Source: an uncultured Methylococcaceae bacterium (GTDB taxonomy: Bacteria; Pseudomonadota; Gammaproteobacteria; Methylococcales; Methylomonadaceae). From it: a stretch of 34,522 nt of DNA. The translations under genes and the position numbers were made by a program. Below are positions 1 to 6,425 of this stretch, piece after piece. Where the stretch lies: positions 1-34,522 of the forward strand of contig CAIPPE010000017.1 of assembly GCA_903866825.1 (NCBI GenBank), read 5' to 3'. Positions within the stretch are counted from its first letter, which is position 1; each line of letters begins with the position of its first letter. The notes under the pieces were generated by a model. That model saw only the letters and a program-made list of their open reading frames with translations. It did not search any database and had not been told where the DNA came from.

Positions 1-61
1 AACCTGCCAGGTCGGTGATAATCAGACGGCTCGTTGCTCGGATTTCTAGTGTTGTGTTGTT

Positions 62-730
62 TTGTTTTTTTTGTCATTAACTCATGATACAGGACTGAGC
101 AACGGGTGCTTGATTTTGTCCCGGCTTAAATTGGAAGCCAAGTATCGCAATCGAAAAGTCATTAACCAGTTTACCAATATTAGCCAGATGGCCACGCTGA
201 CCCCGGCGGAAATCGAGACTGACAAAAGCCTCATCACTCAGGCAGGCAGGGTATTATCGGTTGGCAGCCAGACGTATGCCCGAGCCAAGAATCTGACTAA
301 GACCAACACGTTGGAACACCATGCCGCCTGGCACGAACTGATCGAACGCGCTTTACGTCAGCAATTACAGAAAGAGAAAGCCCTGATGGAATCCGGATTG
401 GGCTGGCTAGCCAGTATCGGCAGCACCGCGCCGTTTATCGGCTTGTTCGGCACGGTCTGGGGCATAATGCATGCGCTTAAGGTCATCAGTGCCCAAGGCA
501 ACGCCAGCCTGGATGTGGTGGCCGGCCCAATCGGCGAAGCGTTGATCGCTACGGCGTTAGGTATTGCCGTGGCGATTCCTGCTGTAATTGCCTACAACTT
601 TTTTCTGCGTCAAAACCGCACGTCAATCGCCAACCTTGAACATTTTGCCACCGACTATTTGCGCAGCTGCATTGAAAACGACTTAACTGAAACCACGGAG
701 AATAACCATGTCCATACAACTGCCAAATGA
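62..730 (+). CDS. exbB: ExbB/TolQ/MotA-family proton channel subunit, N-terminus truncated
   Basis: This is the proton-channel subunit of an ExbB-ExbD type inner-membrane energiser, which uses the proton motive force to power TonB-like transport. Membrane segments 2 (about residues 112-138) and 3 (about 155-182, with the small-residue pattern GEALIATALGIAVAIPA) match the family. Family members have three membrane segments; the first, near the N-terminus, is not visible here. The only in-frame start is a TTG after a TAG at 47-49, and it is followed by SLTHDTGLSNGCLILSRLK, which is not a membrane helix. The 5' end may therefore be damaged, or the true start may lie in another frame through a frameshift. 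The stop overlaps the start of exbD, as is usual for this operon. The family assignment is firm; intactness is doubtful. Confidence 0.8.
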   Translation: MFFLSLTHDTGLSNGCLILSRLKLEAKYRNRKVINQFTNISQMATLTPAEIETDKSLITQAGRVLSVGSQTYARAKNLTKTNTLEHHAAWHELIERALRQQLQKEKALMESGLGWLASIGSTAPFIGLFGTVWGIMHALKVISAQGNASLDVVAGPIGEALIATALGIAVAIPAVIAYNFFLRQNRTSIANLEHFATDYLRSCIENDLTETTENNHVHTTAK

Positions 731-1118
731 TGATGAAAGCGGGGAAATGAGCGAAATCAATGTCACGCCCTTAGTAGATGTGATGTTGGTGTTACTAGTG
801 GTATTTATCGTCACTACACCGCTATTGACTCAAGTCGTGCGCGTCAAGCTACCCAAGACCGAGCAAACCGAGCCAGCGCCGGACAAACACATTGCCATCC
901 TCAGTATCAACGCTCTTGGCGAGCCGCAACTCGATGATAAACCGGTGCCGTTAGCCTCCCTGGAAACCGAACTCAAGGCACTACAGGAACGAGATCCTGA
1001 AATCAGCATTCAACTGCAGGCGGATAAAGCAGCCGTATTTGAATCGGTCGCCAAGGTGATGGCGAGTGCTCAGCGCTCTGGGGTGGGTAAGTTGTCGTTT
1101 GTGACCATGCAGCAGTAG
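708..1118 (+). CDS. exbD: Biopolymer transport protein ExbD
   Basis: ExbD partners ExbB in the inner membrane and has a periplasmic domain that couples proton flow to a TonB-type protein. The 136-residue length is typical. A short cytoplasmic N-terminus (EINVTPLVDVMLVLLVVF, residues 16-33) leads into one membrane helix at about 22-42 that contains the conserved proton-path aspartate, Asp24 in PLVDVML. The remainder is a hydrophilic periplasmic domain. The ATG lies inside the 3' end of the exbB gene (23-base overlap), so the two are translationally coupled. No TonB gene follows; the next gene is unrelated. Confidence 0.93.
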   Translation: MSIQLPNDDESGEMSEINVTPLVDVMLVLLVVFIVTTPLLTQVVRVKLPKTEQTEPAPDKHIAILSINALGEPQLDDKPVPLASLETELKALQERDPEISIQLQADKAAVFESVAKVMASAQRSGVGKLSFVTMQQ

Positions 1119-1155
1119 AGTTTAATTCAAAAGTATTGACAGTACAGGTTTGAAA

Positions 1156-1461
1156 GTGAATAAGTCGGAAATGATTGAAGTGTTGGTCAACAAACGGCCA
1201 AATTTACAGGTTAAACAAGTCCAAAGAGCAGTTAATATCATCGTCGAACAGCTAACCCATACTCTTGCTAGCGGCGAGCGAATAGAAATTAGGGGTTTTG
1301 GCAGTTTTGCCGTGAAACAGCGTGATGCACATACCGGTAGAAATCCTAAAACTGGCCAAGCAGTACTCATCAATGAAAAGCAGGTTATTCGTTTTAAGCC
1401 AGGGCAGGAATTACGGCTTTTGGTGAATACAGTGCGTAAGCAATGTAAAAACCCAGGCTGA
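1156..1461 (+). CDS. IHF-beta/HU-family nucleoid DNA-binding protein
   Basis: This is a small dimeric DNA-bending protein of the HU/IHF family, about 101 residues. The order of signatures matches IHF beta: NKSEMIEVL at the start, IEIRGFGSF in the middle, then the DNA-arm sequence GRNPKTG and FKPGQELR near the end. I chose the GTG at 1156 because it gives an N-terminus that aligns with IHF beta (MTKSELIE) and has AGG seven bases upstream; a TTG at 1150 is possible but has no ribosome site. It lies between exbD and an element carrying an integrase. IHF assists tyrosine integrases, so it could belong to that element, but this is inference. It could also be an ordinary accessory HU paralogue. Confidence 0.88.
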   Translation: MNKSEMIEVLVNKRPNLQVKQVQRAVNIIVEQLTHTLASGERIEIRGFGSFAVKQRDAHTGRNPKTGQAVLINEKQVIRFKPGQELRLLVNTVRKQCKNPG

Positions 1462-1479
1462 ATAATTGCCTTCATATGG

Positions 1480-1509
1480 AATGGCCTGAAAAGTCTGTTT
1501 CAGGCCATT
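1480..1509. repeat. 12-bp perfect inverted repeat after the IHF-like gene
   Basis: Arms AATGGCCTGAAA and TTTCAGGCCATT are perfect complements around the loop AGTCTG, 19 bases after the stop of the IHF-like gene. There is no T-run on either side, so it is not a standard intrinsic terminator. It could be a transcript-stabilising or processing hairpin, or a protein-binding palindrome. Confidence 0.6.
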
Positions 1510-1527
1510 AAAGAAAATAATGCCCAA

Positions 1528-1707
1528 ATGGTTTCAGACTATAAGAGATTTTTATCAATTTTAGTCTTGCTCTGCTTAAAACAGAGTCTGTTAAATGTCA
1601 TTATCCGTTATTGGGTTGCCCAGTTTTCCGGATATGGCCTAACGCCAGATAAATCCAAATTGATTCGTGAGGTTTCACGAGCAGAATTAGTACCTAAATC
1701 AGATTAA
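1528..1707 (+). CDS. Possible small ORF, 59 residues, unknown
   Basis: An ATG at 1528 opens 59 codons ending in TAA at 1705. The reading frame is open from directly after the stop of the IHF-like gene (81 codons, same frame). The predicted product has a hydrophobic stretch (FLSILVLLCL, residues 8-17) and a charged C-terminus (LIREVSRAELVPKSD). A T-rich terminator-like hairpin follows 19 bases later, which fits a real transcript end. There is no clear ribosome site. I do not recognise the protein; it may be a gene remnant or chance. Confidence 0.3.
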   Translation: MVSDYKRFLSILVLLCLKQSLLNVIIRYWVAQFSGYGLTPDKSKLIREVSRAELVPKSD

Positions 1708-1726
1708 TTCCTGATAGAAATCTCTC

Positions 1727-1762
1727 AATACCATCAAATAATACTGTTTTTGGTATTTTTTT
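1727..1762 (+). terminator. Weak Rho-independent terminator
   Basis: Arms AATACCA and TGGTATT surround a 17-base loop and are followed directly by a run of T. The stem is short and AT-rich, so strength is doubtful. It sits between the small ORF and the FlhD-like gene. Confidence 0.45.
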
Positions 1763-1893
1763 AAAATTTGCACCCCGCGCCAAACAAGGCTTCTCGCGAA
1801 TTGTGCCCTAAAACAGTCACTTTTCGTCCGGGACATTTCTTAACCTTGCCCATAGCATAGTACCCACTATCGTCATTAAGCGAAGAGGAGATT

Positions 1894-2175
1894 ATGTCAA
1901 CACTGGAACAAGACCTTGCTCAACTGAATTTTGAGTATCTGATGCTGGCCCGCGAATGCGCTCGAAGCAATCCATTGGAGGCTGCTTGGCGATTCGGGGT
2001 GGACAGAAAACAGATAGAAGAAATTGCTGAATTTTCCCTGGAAAAAATCAGAGAGATTTCTGCCGTTACTAGAACGGTAATCAGACTGGTTCCAATGAAA
2101 ACGCCCAATGATATTTCATTAGCTTCTCATGGGGCCTTGCTCATCCAGTCTAATGCTGACAAGGAGAGTATTTAA
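1894..2175 (+). CDS. FlhD-like transcriptional activator subunit (first pair)
   Basis: This 93-residue protein is similar to FlhD, the non-zinc subunit of the FlhD4C2 activator. The core pattern (LNFEYLMLARECARSNPLEAAWRFG, in two parts of residues 11-35) is the FlhD helical region. FlhD homologues fall into flagellar regulators and element-borne activators (SetD of SXT-type elements, AcaD of IncA/C plasmids). No flagellar gene is nearby and an integrase is encoded downstream, which favours the second group. A strong ribosome site, GAAGAGGAG, precedes the ATG. Its stop codon directly abuts the start of the FlhC-like gene (TAAATG), as in flhDC operons. I see no obvious sigma-70 promoter; a short inverted repeat ATAGT-ACCC-ACTAT lies just upstream. 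Confidence 0.8.
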   Translation: MSTLEQDLAQLNFEYLMLARECARSNPLEAAWRFGVDRKQIEEIAEFSLEKIREISAVTRTVIRLVPMKTPNDISLASHGALLIQSNADKESI

Positions 2176-2769
2176 ATGTGCATACTCTTGTTTAAGCTTA
2201 AATCCGGTTTTAGTTACGAATTAGTCTTGGCTGAAAAACTGTTTTCGTTGGGAGCTCGGACGCCCTTGGTAGTTAGTCTCTGTCATCTTAGCAAAAAAAC
2301 TGCTATCCGACTTTATAAAGCGACTCAACAAAGATCTCCCAAGCAGGGCATGCTGCCCTATGATCAGACTTGGATTATTCGATCCTCGGTTAACAATCTC
2401 CATGCCTCCATATTCCTCGGCATCTTTCAGGATTTAACCAATTTGCAAACCGATGATGATCACGATGCACGGCTGTTCATCACTGCGTATGAATTGTATT
2501 GCCAAGTGGTTGCCAACAACCCACGACCCAGCAAGCTGGAAAAAAGTGTCACCCAATTTATCTTGTTAGATATTAATCGTGCCTGGGAGTTGAATCATCA
2601 ATTCAATTCAAACTTACTCAATTTGGTGATTTGCAAAAAATGCCAAGCACGCTTTCTTCGACTGAACACTCTGAAAGATCCATTTGAGCAATGTCCGATT
2701 TGCGAGGTATGGGCAGATCGAATTGGGCGTCGTCGTTGGTCTTCAGCTAAAGCCAAGCAAATCGCTTAG
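2176..2769 (+). CDS. FlhC-like zinc transcriptional activator subunit (first pair)
   Basis: This is the FlhC-like partner, 197 residues, close to the family length. Four cysteines, C153, C156, C173 and C176, have the same spacing (two, sixteen, two residues between) as the FlhC zinc site. The flanking CKKCQARFLRL and CPICEVWADR also resemble FlhC. It is predicted to bind DNA as a hetero-oligomer with the upstream FlhD-like protein. The ATG touches the stop of that gene, so translation is coupled. The element-borne relatives SetC and AcaC activate conjugation and excision genes; the targets here are unknown. Confidence 0.82.
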   Translation: MCILLFKLKSGFSYELVLAEKLFSLGARTPLVVSLCHLSKKTAIRLYKATQQRSPKQGMLPYDQTWIIRSSVNNLHASIFLGIFQDLTNLQTDDDHDARLFITAYELYCQVVANNPRPSKLEKSVTQFILLDINRAWELNHQFNSNLLNLVICKKCQARFLRLNTLKDPFEQCPICEVWADRIGRRRWSSAKAKQIA

Positions 2770-2834
2770 TCACTCGTATGGAGTTAATCATAGCTCGGTT
2801 ATGGACGATTTAATGGCCGCCTAGGAGAAAGCGA

Positions 2835-3428
2835 GTGTTTATTGTTGTCAAAACTATCACCAATTCAAAAATCCCTCAACCATGTCATGGCAAAAAGCTG
2901 ACAAAATTAGTCCGCGAATGTCTTGCCGAAAACTTGCCATTGAGCATAGATTTTGAGGGTATAAATACCATTACACCAGGCTTTTCTCGGGAGTTATTTT
3001 TACCGTTGGTATTGGAGTTTGGGGCTGATTTTCTGAAAAGCCAATTACATTTGGTCAATCTAAGTCCAGATGTTCGGGAGCATATAAACGACTCCTTTAT
3101 TAATCTGGATGACTATTTTGATCAGCTTTCCAAGCAGAGTAATAAATTTTGCGATGAAGAAATTTACCAACTAAATCTGTTTTGGCTGGTAAAAGCCCGA
3201 GAAATGGCTAGGGATAATGCGATCAATGCTCAATTGATGATGGGCATTGCAGAAGAAGAAATGCGATTAGCGCTTAGTAAATTGACCATTGAGGATATTC
3301 ACCGTATTGCAAGATGCGGTTGGTTATGTTTTTCGCCACGTTTTTCAAGCGATTTCCTCTTGGATATTGCCAATCGACAATTTAATGTCGGTGAAATTCT
3401 TTTGGCCTTCAGCGGTTCTTTGTGTTGA
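2835..3428 (+). CDS. STAS-like (DUF4325-type) domain fused to an FlhD-like domain
   Basis: A two-domain regulator of 197 residues. Residues about 15-95 resemble the STAS-like DUF4325 domain: LPLSIDFEGINTITPGFSRE, then LFLPLVLEFG and later DVREHINDSF. Residues about 108-165 resemble FlhD (YQLNLFWLVKAREMARDNAI), including an element shared with the first FlhD-like protein (QLN..WL..ARE.AR.N). The start is GTG with AGGAGA twelve bases upstream of it. Eight bases after its stop comes the second FlhC-like gene. The fused domain may tune the activator through protein contacts or a ligand; this is inference. Fusions of these two domains are not something I know to be characterised. Confidence 0.72.
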   Translation: MFIVVKTITNSKIPQPCHGKKLTKLVRECLAENLPLSIDFEGINTITPGFSRELFLPLVLEFGADFLKSQLHLVNLSPDVREHINDSFINLDDYFDQLSKQSNKFCDEEIYQLNLFWLVKAREMARDNAINAQLMMGIAEEEMRLALSKLTIEDIHRIARCGWLCFSPRFSSDFLLDIANRQFNVGEILLAFSGSLC

Positions 3429-3435
3429 GGTAGAA

Positions 3436-3921
3436 ATGATCGACATCACAACATTTGAAAAGCACGCGCTGGCATTTGAATTACTCAAGCGTCACGCCCT
3501 AATAGCCATCATCCATGAGGTAACCGGAATCCCCATGAAAGTGCTTCGTCCCACCTACAAGAAAATGCATGGTCGTTCGTCAAAGGGTGGCAGGCCGAAA
3601 GAATCAACCAAAGGTCTTACCAGAACGATTAAGGGATACCAGGAGGCAACGCTGTTTGCAGTTTATTTTAAATCTGCAAACACCAAAACTGACGAAGAGC
3701 TTGTTTATAAAGTTATCATGGCATTTGATATTTTTACGAGCCATTCACAGGACAGTCAACTTGATTTTTCAGGTGCGTGGGTAATTGCAAAAGAAGTGCA
3801 AAAAAGGATTGTAAGCCTGATTAAATGCCCTTGTGGCGCTGCAGTATTAATTAACGCTACTGAAGAATTGAATGACCGATGCTTAGTTTGTAAATTGCCT
3901 CACTTGGGAAGTCCTGTATGA
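3436..3921 (+). CDS. FlhC-like transcriptional activator subunit (second pair)
   Basis: A 161-residue FlhC-like protein. The N-terminal part (KRHALIAIIHEVTGIP, then KKMHGRSSKGGRPKES) matches the FlhC region that carries the TG(L/I)P and HGRS motifs. The zinc site is present but altered: C131 and C133 are one residue apart instead of two, followed by C149 and C152. I chose ATG 3436, with GAGG six bases upstream, because the longer reading frame from 3289 overlaps the STAS-FlhD gene by 140 bases and adds unrelated sequence. It overlaps the next gene by four bases (ATGA), so the second FlhD, FlhC and DUF4224-like genes form one operon. Confidence 0.75.
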   Translation: MIDITTFEKHALAFELLKRHALIAIIHEVTGIPMKVLRPTYKKMHGRSSKGGRPKESTKGLTRTIKGYQEATLFAVYFKSANTKTDEELVYKVIMAFDIFTSHSQDSQLDFSGAWVIAKEVQKRIVSLIKCPCGAAVLINATEELNDRCLVCKLPHLGSPV

Positions 3922-4145
3922 GTCAACTGCTTTCCCAAATAGAACTTGCAGAGTTAACCGGTTCTAAGTCGGTAAATAAACAAAAAACGGTTTTGAGCGG
4001 ACATGGCATAGGCTTCATCGTTCGGTATGATGGAAAAATCAGTACGACCTGGGATGCAGTCCATTCCGTATTGCGCCCGGCAAAGATCGAGAGCGAACCA
4101 GAAGGCCCAAACCTGGATTTTTTGAGACCAAGCAAATCGGATTGA
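3918..4145 (+). CDS. DUF4224-type small phage/integrative-element protein
   Basis: A 75-residue protein whose N-terminal half (LLSQIELAELTGSKSVNKQ, then LSGHGIGFIVRYDGKI) matches the DUF4224 pattern of small phage and genomic-island proteins. These are usually encoded beside a tyrosine integrase and are suspected to be excisionase-like or DNA-binding. That role is a guess. The start overlaps the FlhC-like stop by four bases, so it is expressed with the regulators. The integrase gene follows 205 bases later on the same strand. Confidence 0.65.
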   Translation: MSQLLSQIELAELTGSKSVNKQKTVLSGHGIGFIVRYDGKISTTWDAVHSVLRPAKIESEPEGPNLDFLRPSKSD

Positions 4146-4295
4146 GTTGGAAGTCTAGCTTTATAGGTCCATAAGTAACATAATTAGCATGCAATTCGGC
4201 AAGGGAGCCAGAGTAAACATAGGGAGGATGGGCCTACCGCAATTTGATTGCATAAGAATTACTTTTCAACGATTTAAAAGCTCCTAGTCGACACT

Positions 4296-4309
4296 AAGGC
4301 GTATGCCTT
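4296..4309. repeat. Short palindrome upstream of integrase
   Basis: AAGGC-GTAT-GCCTT, perfect 5-bp arms, about 40 bases before the integrase ATG, in the 205-bp leader between the DUF4224-like gene and the integrase. It may be an operator or the stem of a leader hairpin. Nothing else is recognisable in this leader. Confidence 0.35.
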
Positions 4310-4350
4310 GATTTGCCTAACTTTTAACCAGAATCGAGATAGTAAATCCT

Positions 4351-5310
4351 ATGTCACGAAAACTCCCGCCACGCGTTTACCAAAAGCACGGCGCATTTTA
4401 TTTCGTCACCAATCCTGACCGAAAATGGATTCGGCTTGGGCAAACAGAAAGTGAAATGTACCGGGCGTTAGCAAAACTGAAATCAACCGATGTTCATCTG
4501 GGGGAAATGAGCGAATATTTTGAACGCTACGAGAAAGAGATCATTCCGACCAAAGCACCTAGGACTCAGACAGATAATCTTGCTGAAATAAAAAACCTTA
4601 GACAAGCATTTGGAAAGATGCGACCCGAACATATAAAGCCAAAGCATATCTATGCTTATATGGATGCCAGAGGCGCTACTGCAAAAACCAGAGCAAACCG
4701 AGAAAAATCCTTGCTGAGTTCGGTGTTTAGTTCTTTAATTCGCTGGGGTGTTGTCGAGGACAACCCCTGTAAAAATGTTAAGAACTTTCAAGAAAAGGCC
4801 AGGGATCGTTATGTTGAAGATTGGGAGTATGAAGCGGTATTATCACTTGCATCCCCCGTGCTCGTTGCTGCCATGGAAATTGCTTCGACCACTGGAATGC
4901 GTCAGGGCGATATTTTAAATCTGAAATATGCAGACTTAACAGAAAATGGTGTGCCTGTTACTCAAAATAAAACAGGTAAAAAACAAATTTTCGAATGGAC
5001 TCCTGCCCTAAAAGCCGCAATTGAATCTGCAAAGCATCATCCAAGGCATGCTGATAGCATCGTTTATATTATTGCCAACGAACGGGGGCAACAATATACC
5101 AGCGAAGGTTTTAAATGTAATTGGCAAAGACTGATGAATAAAGCACTTGAAACGGGGGCAATTAAAGAGCGATTTACCTTCCATGATCTGAGAGCAAAAG
5201 CAGGTTCAGATGCCGAAGAAAATGCTCAAAAACTTTTGGGCCATGCGAGTGCAACGACTACCAGAAGGGTCTATGAAAGAAAACCTAGTAAGGTAAAACC
5301 GATACGCTAA
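4351..5310 (+). CDS. int: Tyrosine site-specific recombinase (phage-type integrase)
   Basis: This integrase would recombine an element into and out of the chromosome by strand exchange through a catalytic tyrosine. It has 319 residues. The N-terminal part (about 1-50) is a small arm-binding domain, about 51-140 is the core-binding domain, and the C-terminal catalytic domain holds the complete set: R184 (GMRQGDIL), K207 or K210, H278 and R281 (HDLRAKA), H298 (LLGHAS) and Y308 (RRVYER). Its C-terminal end lies about 70 bases from the 3' end of tRNA-His, the usual arrangement when the tRNA is the attachment site. The gene appears intact. Confidence 0.93.
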   Translation: MSRKLPPRVYQKHGAFYFVTNPDRKWIRLGQTESEMYRALAKLKSTDVHLGEMSEYFERYEKEIIPTKAPRTQTDNLAEIKNLRQAFGKMRPEHIKPKHIYAYMDARGATAKTRANREKSLLSSVFSSLIRWGVVEDNPCKNVKNFQEKARDRYVEDWEYEAVLSLASPVLVAAMEIASTTGMRQGDILNLKYADLTENGVPVTQNKTGKKQIFEWTPALKAAIESAKHHPRHADSIVYIIANERGQQYTSEGFKCNWQRLMNKALETGAIKERFTFHDLRAKAGSDAEENAQKLLGHASATTTRRVYERKPSKVKPIR

Positions 5311-5319
5311 CTTGAAAAA

Positions 5320-5347
5320 AGTTAGACAGTTACGAAATAGTTAGACA
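5320..5347. repeat. Direct 9-bp repeats between integrase and tRNA-His (possible arm sites)
   Basis: AGTTAGACA occurs at 5320-5328 and 5339-5347, nineteen bases apart, just after the integrase stop and next to the putative attachment site. Tyrosine integrases bind short direct repeats (arm-type sites) flanking their core site, so these are candidates. There are only two copies, and the match is from reading alone. Confidence 0.4.
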
Positions 5348-5383
5348 AAGCTAATTATTTTTTATTGTAAGTTATTGATTTGG

Positions 5384-5460
5384 TGGGGTGAACGATGGGG
5401 CTCGAACCCACGACAACCGGAATCACAATCCGGGACTCTACCGACTGAGCTACGCTCACC
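5384..5460 (-). tRNA. tRNA-His (GTG), possible attachment site
   Basis: 77 bases with encoded CCA. The anticodon GTG lies in a stem-loop closed by CCGGA/TTCCGG, and the T-loop GGTTCGAGCC is present. The extra 5' G pairs with C73, the hallmark of tRNA-His. Downstream of the encoded CCA a second CCA follows (5381-5383). The integrase gene ends close to its 3' end, so the 3' half is the likely attB/attR. Confidence 0.96.
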
Positions 5461-5481
5461 ATAATATAGAACTCTTTTGAT

Positions 5482-5558
5482 TGGCGCGCTTGGCAGGACT
5501 CGAACCTGCGACCCCCGGCTTAGAAGGCCGGTGCTCTATCCGGTTGAGCTACAAGCGC
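5482..5558 (-). tRNA. tRNA-Arg (TCT)
   Basis: 77 bases with encoded CCA. The acceptor stem GCGCTTG/CAAGCGC is perfect. The anticodon loop CTTCTAA is closed by CCGGC/GCCGG, giving anticodon TCT. It lies between tRNA-His and tRNA-Pro on the same strand, probably in one transcript. Confidence 0.96.
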
Positions 5559-5563
5559 TAAAC

Positions 5564-5640
5564 TGGTCGGGGTGGAGGGATTCGAACCCCCGACATCCTG
5601 CTCCCAAAGCAGGCGCGCTACCAAACTGCGCTACACCCCG
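5564..5640 (-). tRNA. tRNA-Pro (TGG)
   Basis: 77 bases with encoded CCA. The acceptor stem CGGGGTG pairs with CACCCCG, and the anticodon loop TTTGGGA is closed by CCTGC/GCAGG, giving anticodon TGG. It is first in the three-tRNA cluster. Confidence 0.96.
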
Positions 5641-5747
5641 ATTTCTCTTTTAGCGTGGCTAGTTAATTAAAACCACCCTTGAAGAGCTGACTATTTTAAC
5701 GACTCATCCACTAAACGTCAACCGTTTTCTTAAAAAATTTAAATCCT

Positions 5748-6377
5748 TTACAATTTTCCTTTAACTAATTGATAAACATCTTCCACATCAGCATCAACAT
5801 CTTTAAGAATTTCGTCTAATTCTGTTAACTTGGCCTCAGCATACACCCGGTCTTTAAGACTACTGGTATTGATATACACATTAAGTGCAGCACTTTTTAG
5901 ACCGCTATAAGCAGCCATCACAGCTGCACCGGCATCACTAACCACCGCTAAACTACCCATTTCTGCGGCATAACGACTTAATTCCACAGCTTTTGCACAG
6001 GATCGAGCGCATTCCAAGGGTATCTCAGTCGCTGCCTTTAAAACGGCCTGTATAGCCTCTGTTCGGGCGGTTTTTTCAGCATCTGTTTCTTTTGGCAAAC
6101 CGTATGCACTCATTAAATCATTGAAGATATGAATATCTGCTTTAACCAGAATCAATAACTTTTCACGCAGTGCTTCAGCTTGTTCTAACAAAGCATGCAT
6201 TTCATTTTCAACTTCGGCGTATTTAGGTTTACCAATAGTCAAATTACAAACCATACTAATCAACGCTGCAGATTGTGCCCCCATTAAAGCCGATACACTG
6301 CCCCCACCCGGGGTTGCTGATTTACTCGCTAATTCATCAAGAAAGATTTGAATAGATTTATCTTTAATTTCACTCAT
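5748..6377 (-). CDS. fchA: Methenyl-tetrahydrofolate cyclohydrolase, FTCD/FchA family
   Basis: Probably interconverts 5,10-methenyl- and 10-formyl-tetrahydrofolate in the cytoplasm, a step in one-carbon assimilation. The 209 residues are the length of stand-alone FchA and of the cyclodeaminase domain of FTCD. The signature ATPGGGSVSALMGAQSAAL begins at about residue 21. The mostly helical remainder, including ECARSCAKAVELSRYAAEMG, also fits. It lies 48 bases downstream of cysS on the same strand and is likely cotranscribed. In methylotrophs this enzyme supplies the serine-cycle branch. A cyclodeaminase function cannot be excluded from sequence alone, but there is no formiminotransferase domain. 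Confidence 0.88.
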   Translation of the reverse strand: MSEIKDKSIQIFLDELASKSATPGGGSVSALMGAQSAALISMVCNLTIGKPKYAEVENEMHALLEQAEALREKLLILVKADIHIFNDLMSAYGLPKETDAEKTARTEAIQAVLKAATEIPLECARSCAKAVELSRYAAEMGSLAVVSDAGAAVMAAYSGLKSAALNVYINTSSLKDRVYAEAKLTELDEILKDVDADVEDVYQLVKGKL

Positions 6378-6425
6378 CAGGTTATATTTTTTAGTTAGTC
6401 ATTGGATCAAAGGCCGTCTTAAAAA

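Noticed and set aside
1122-1475. A 117-residue minus-strand ORF
   Set aside because: Antisense to the IHF/HU-like gene, which has clear family motifs. Shadow.
1799-1845. Activator binding box for the FlhDC-like pair (GTGCCCTAAAA facing TTTTCGTCCGGGAC)
   Set aside because: The two halves are only loosely inverted, and I cannot recall the SetCD or AcaCD consensus well enough to claim a match.
3289-3435. Longer N-terminus for the second FlhC-like protein
   Set aside because: It overlaps the STAS-FlhD gene heavily, does not resemble FlhC, and the ATG at 3436 has a ribosome site.
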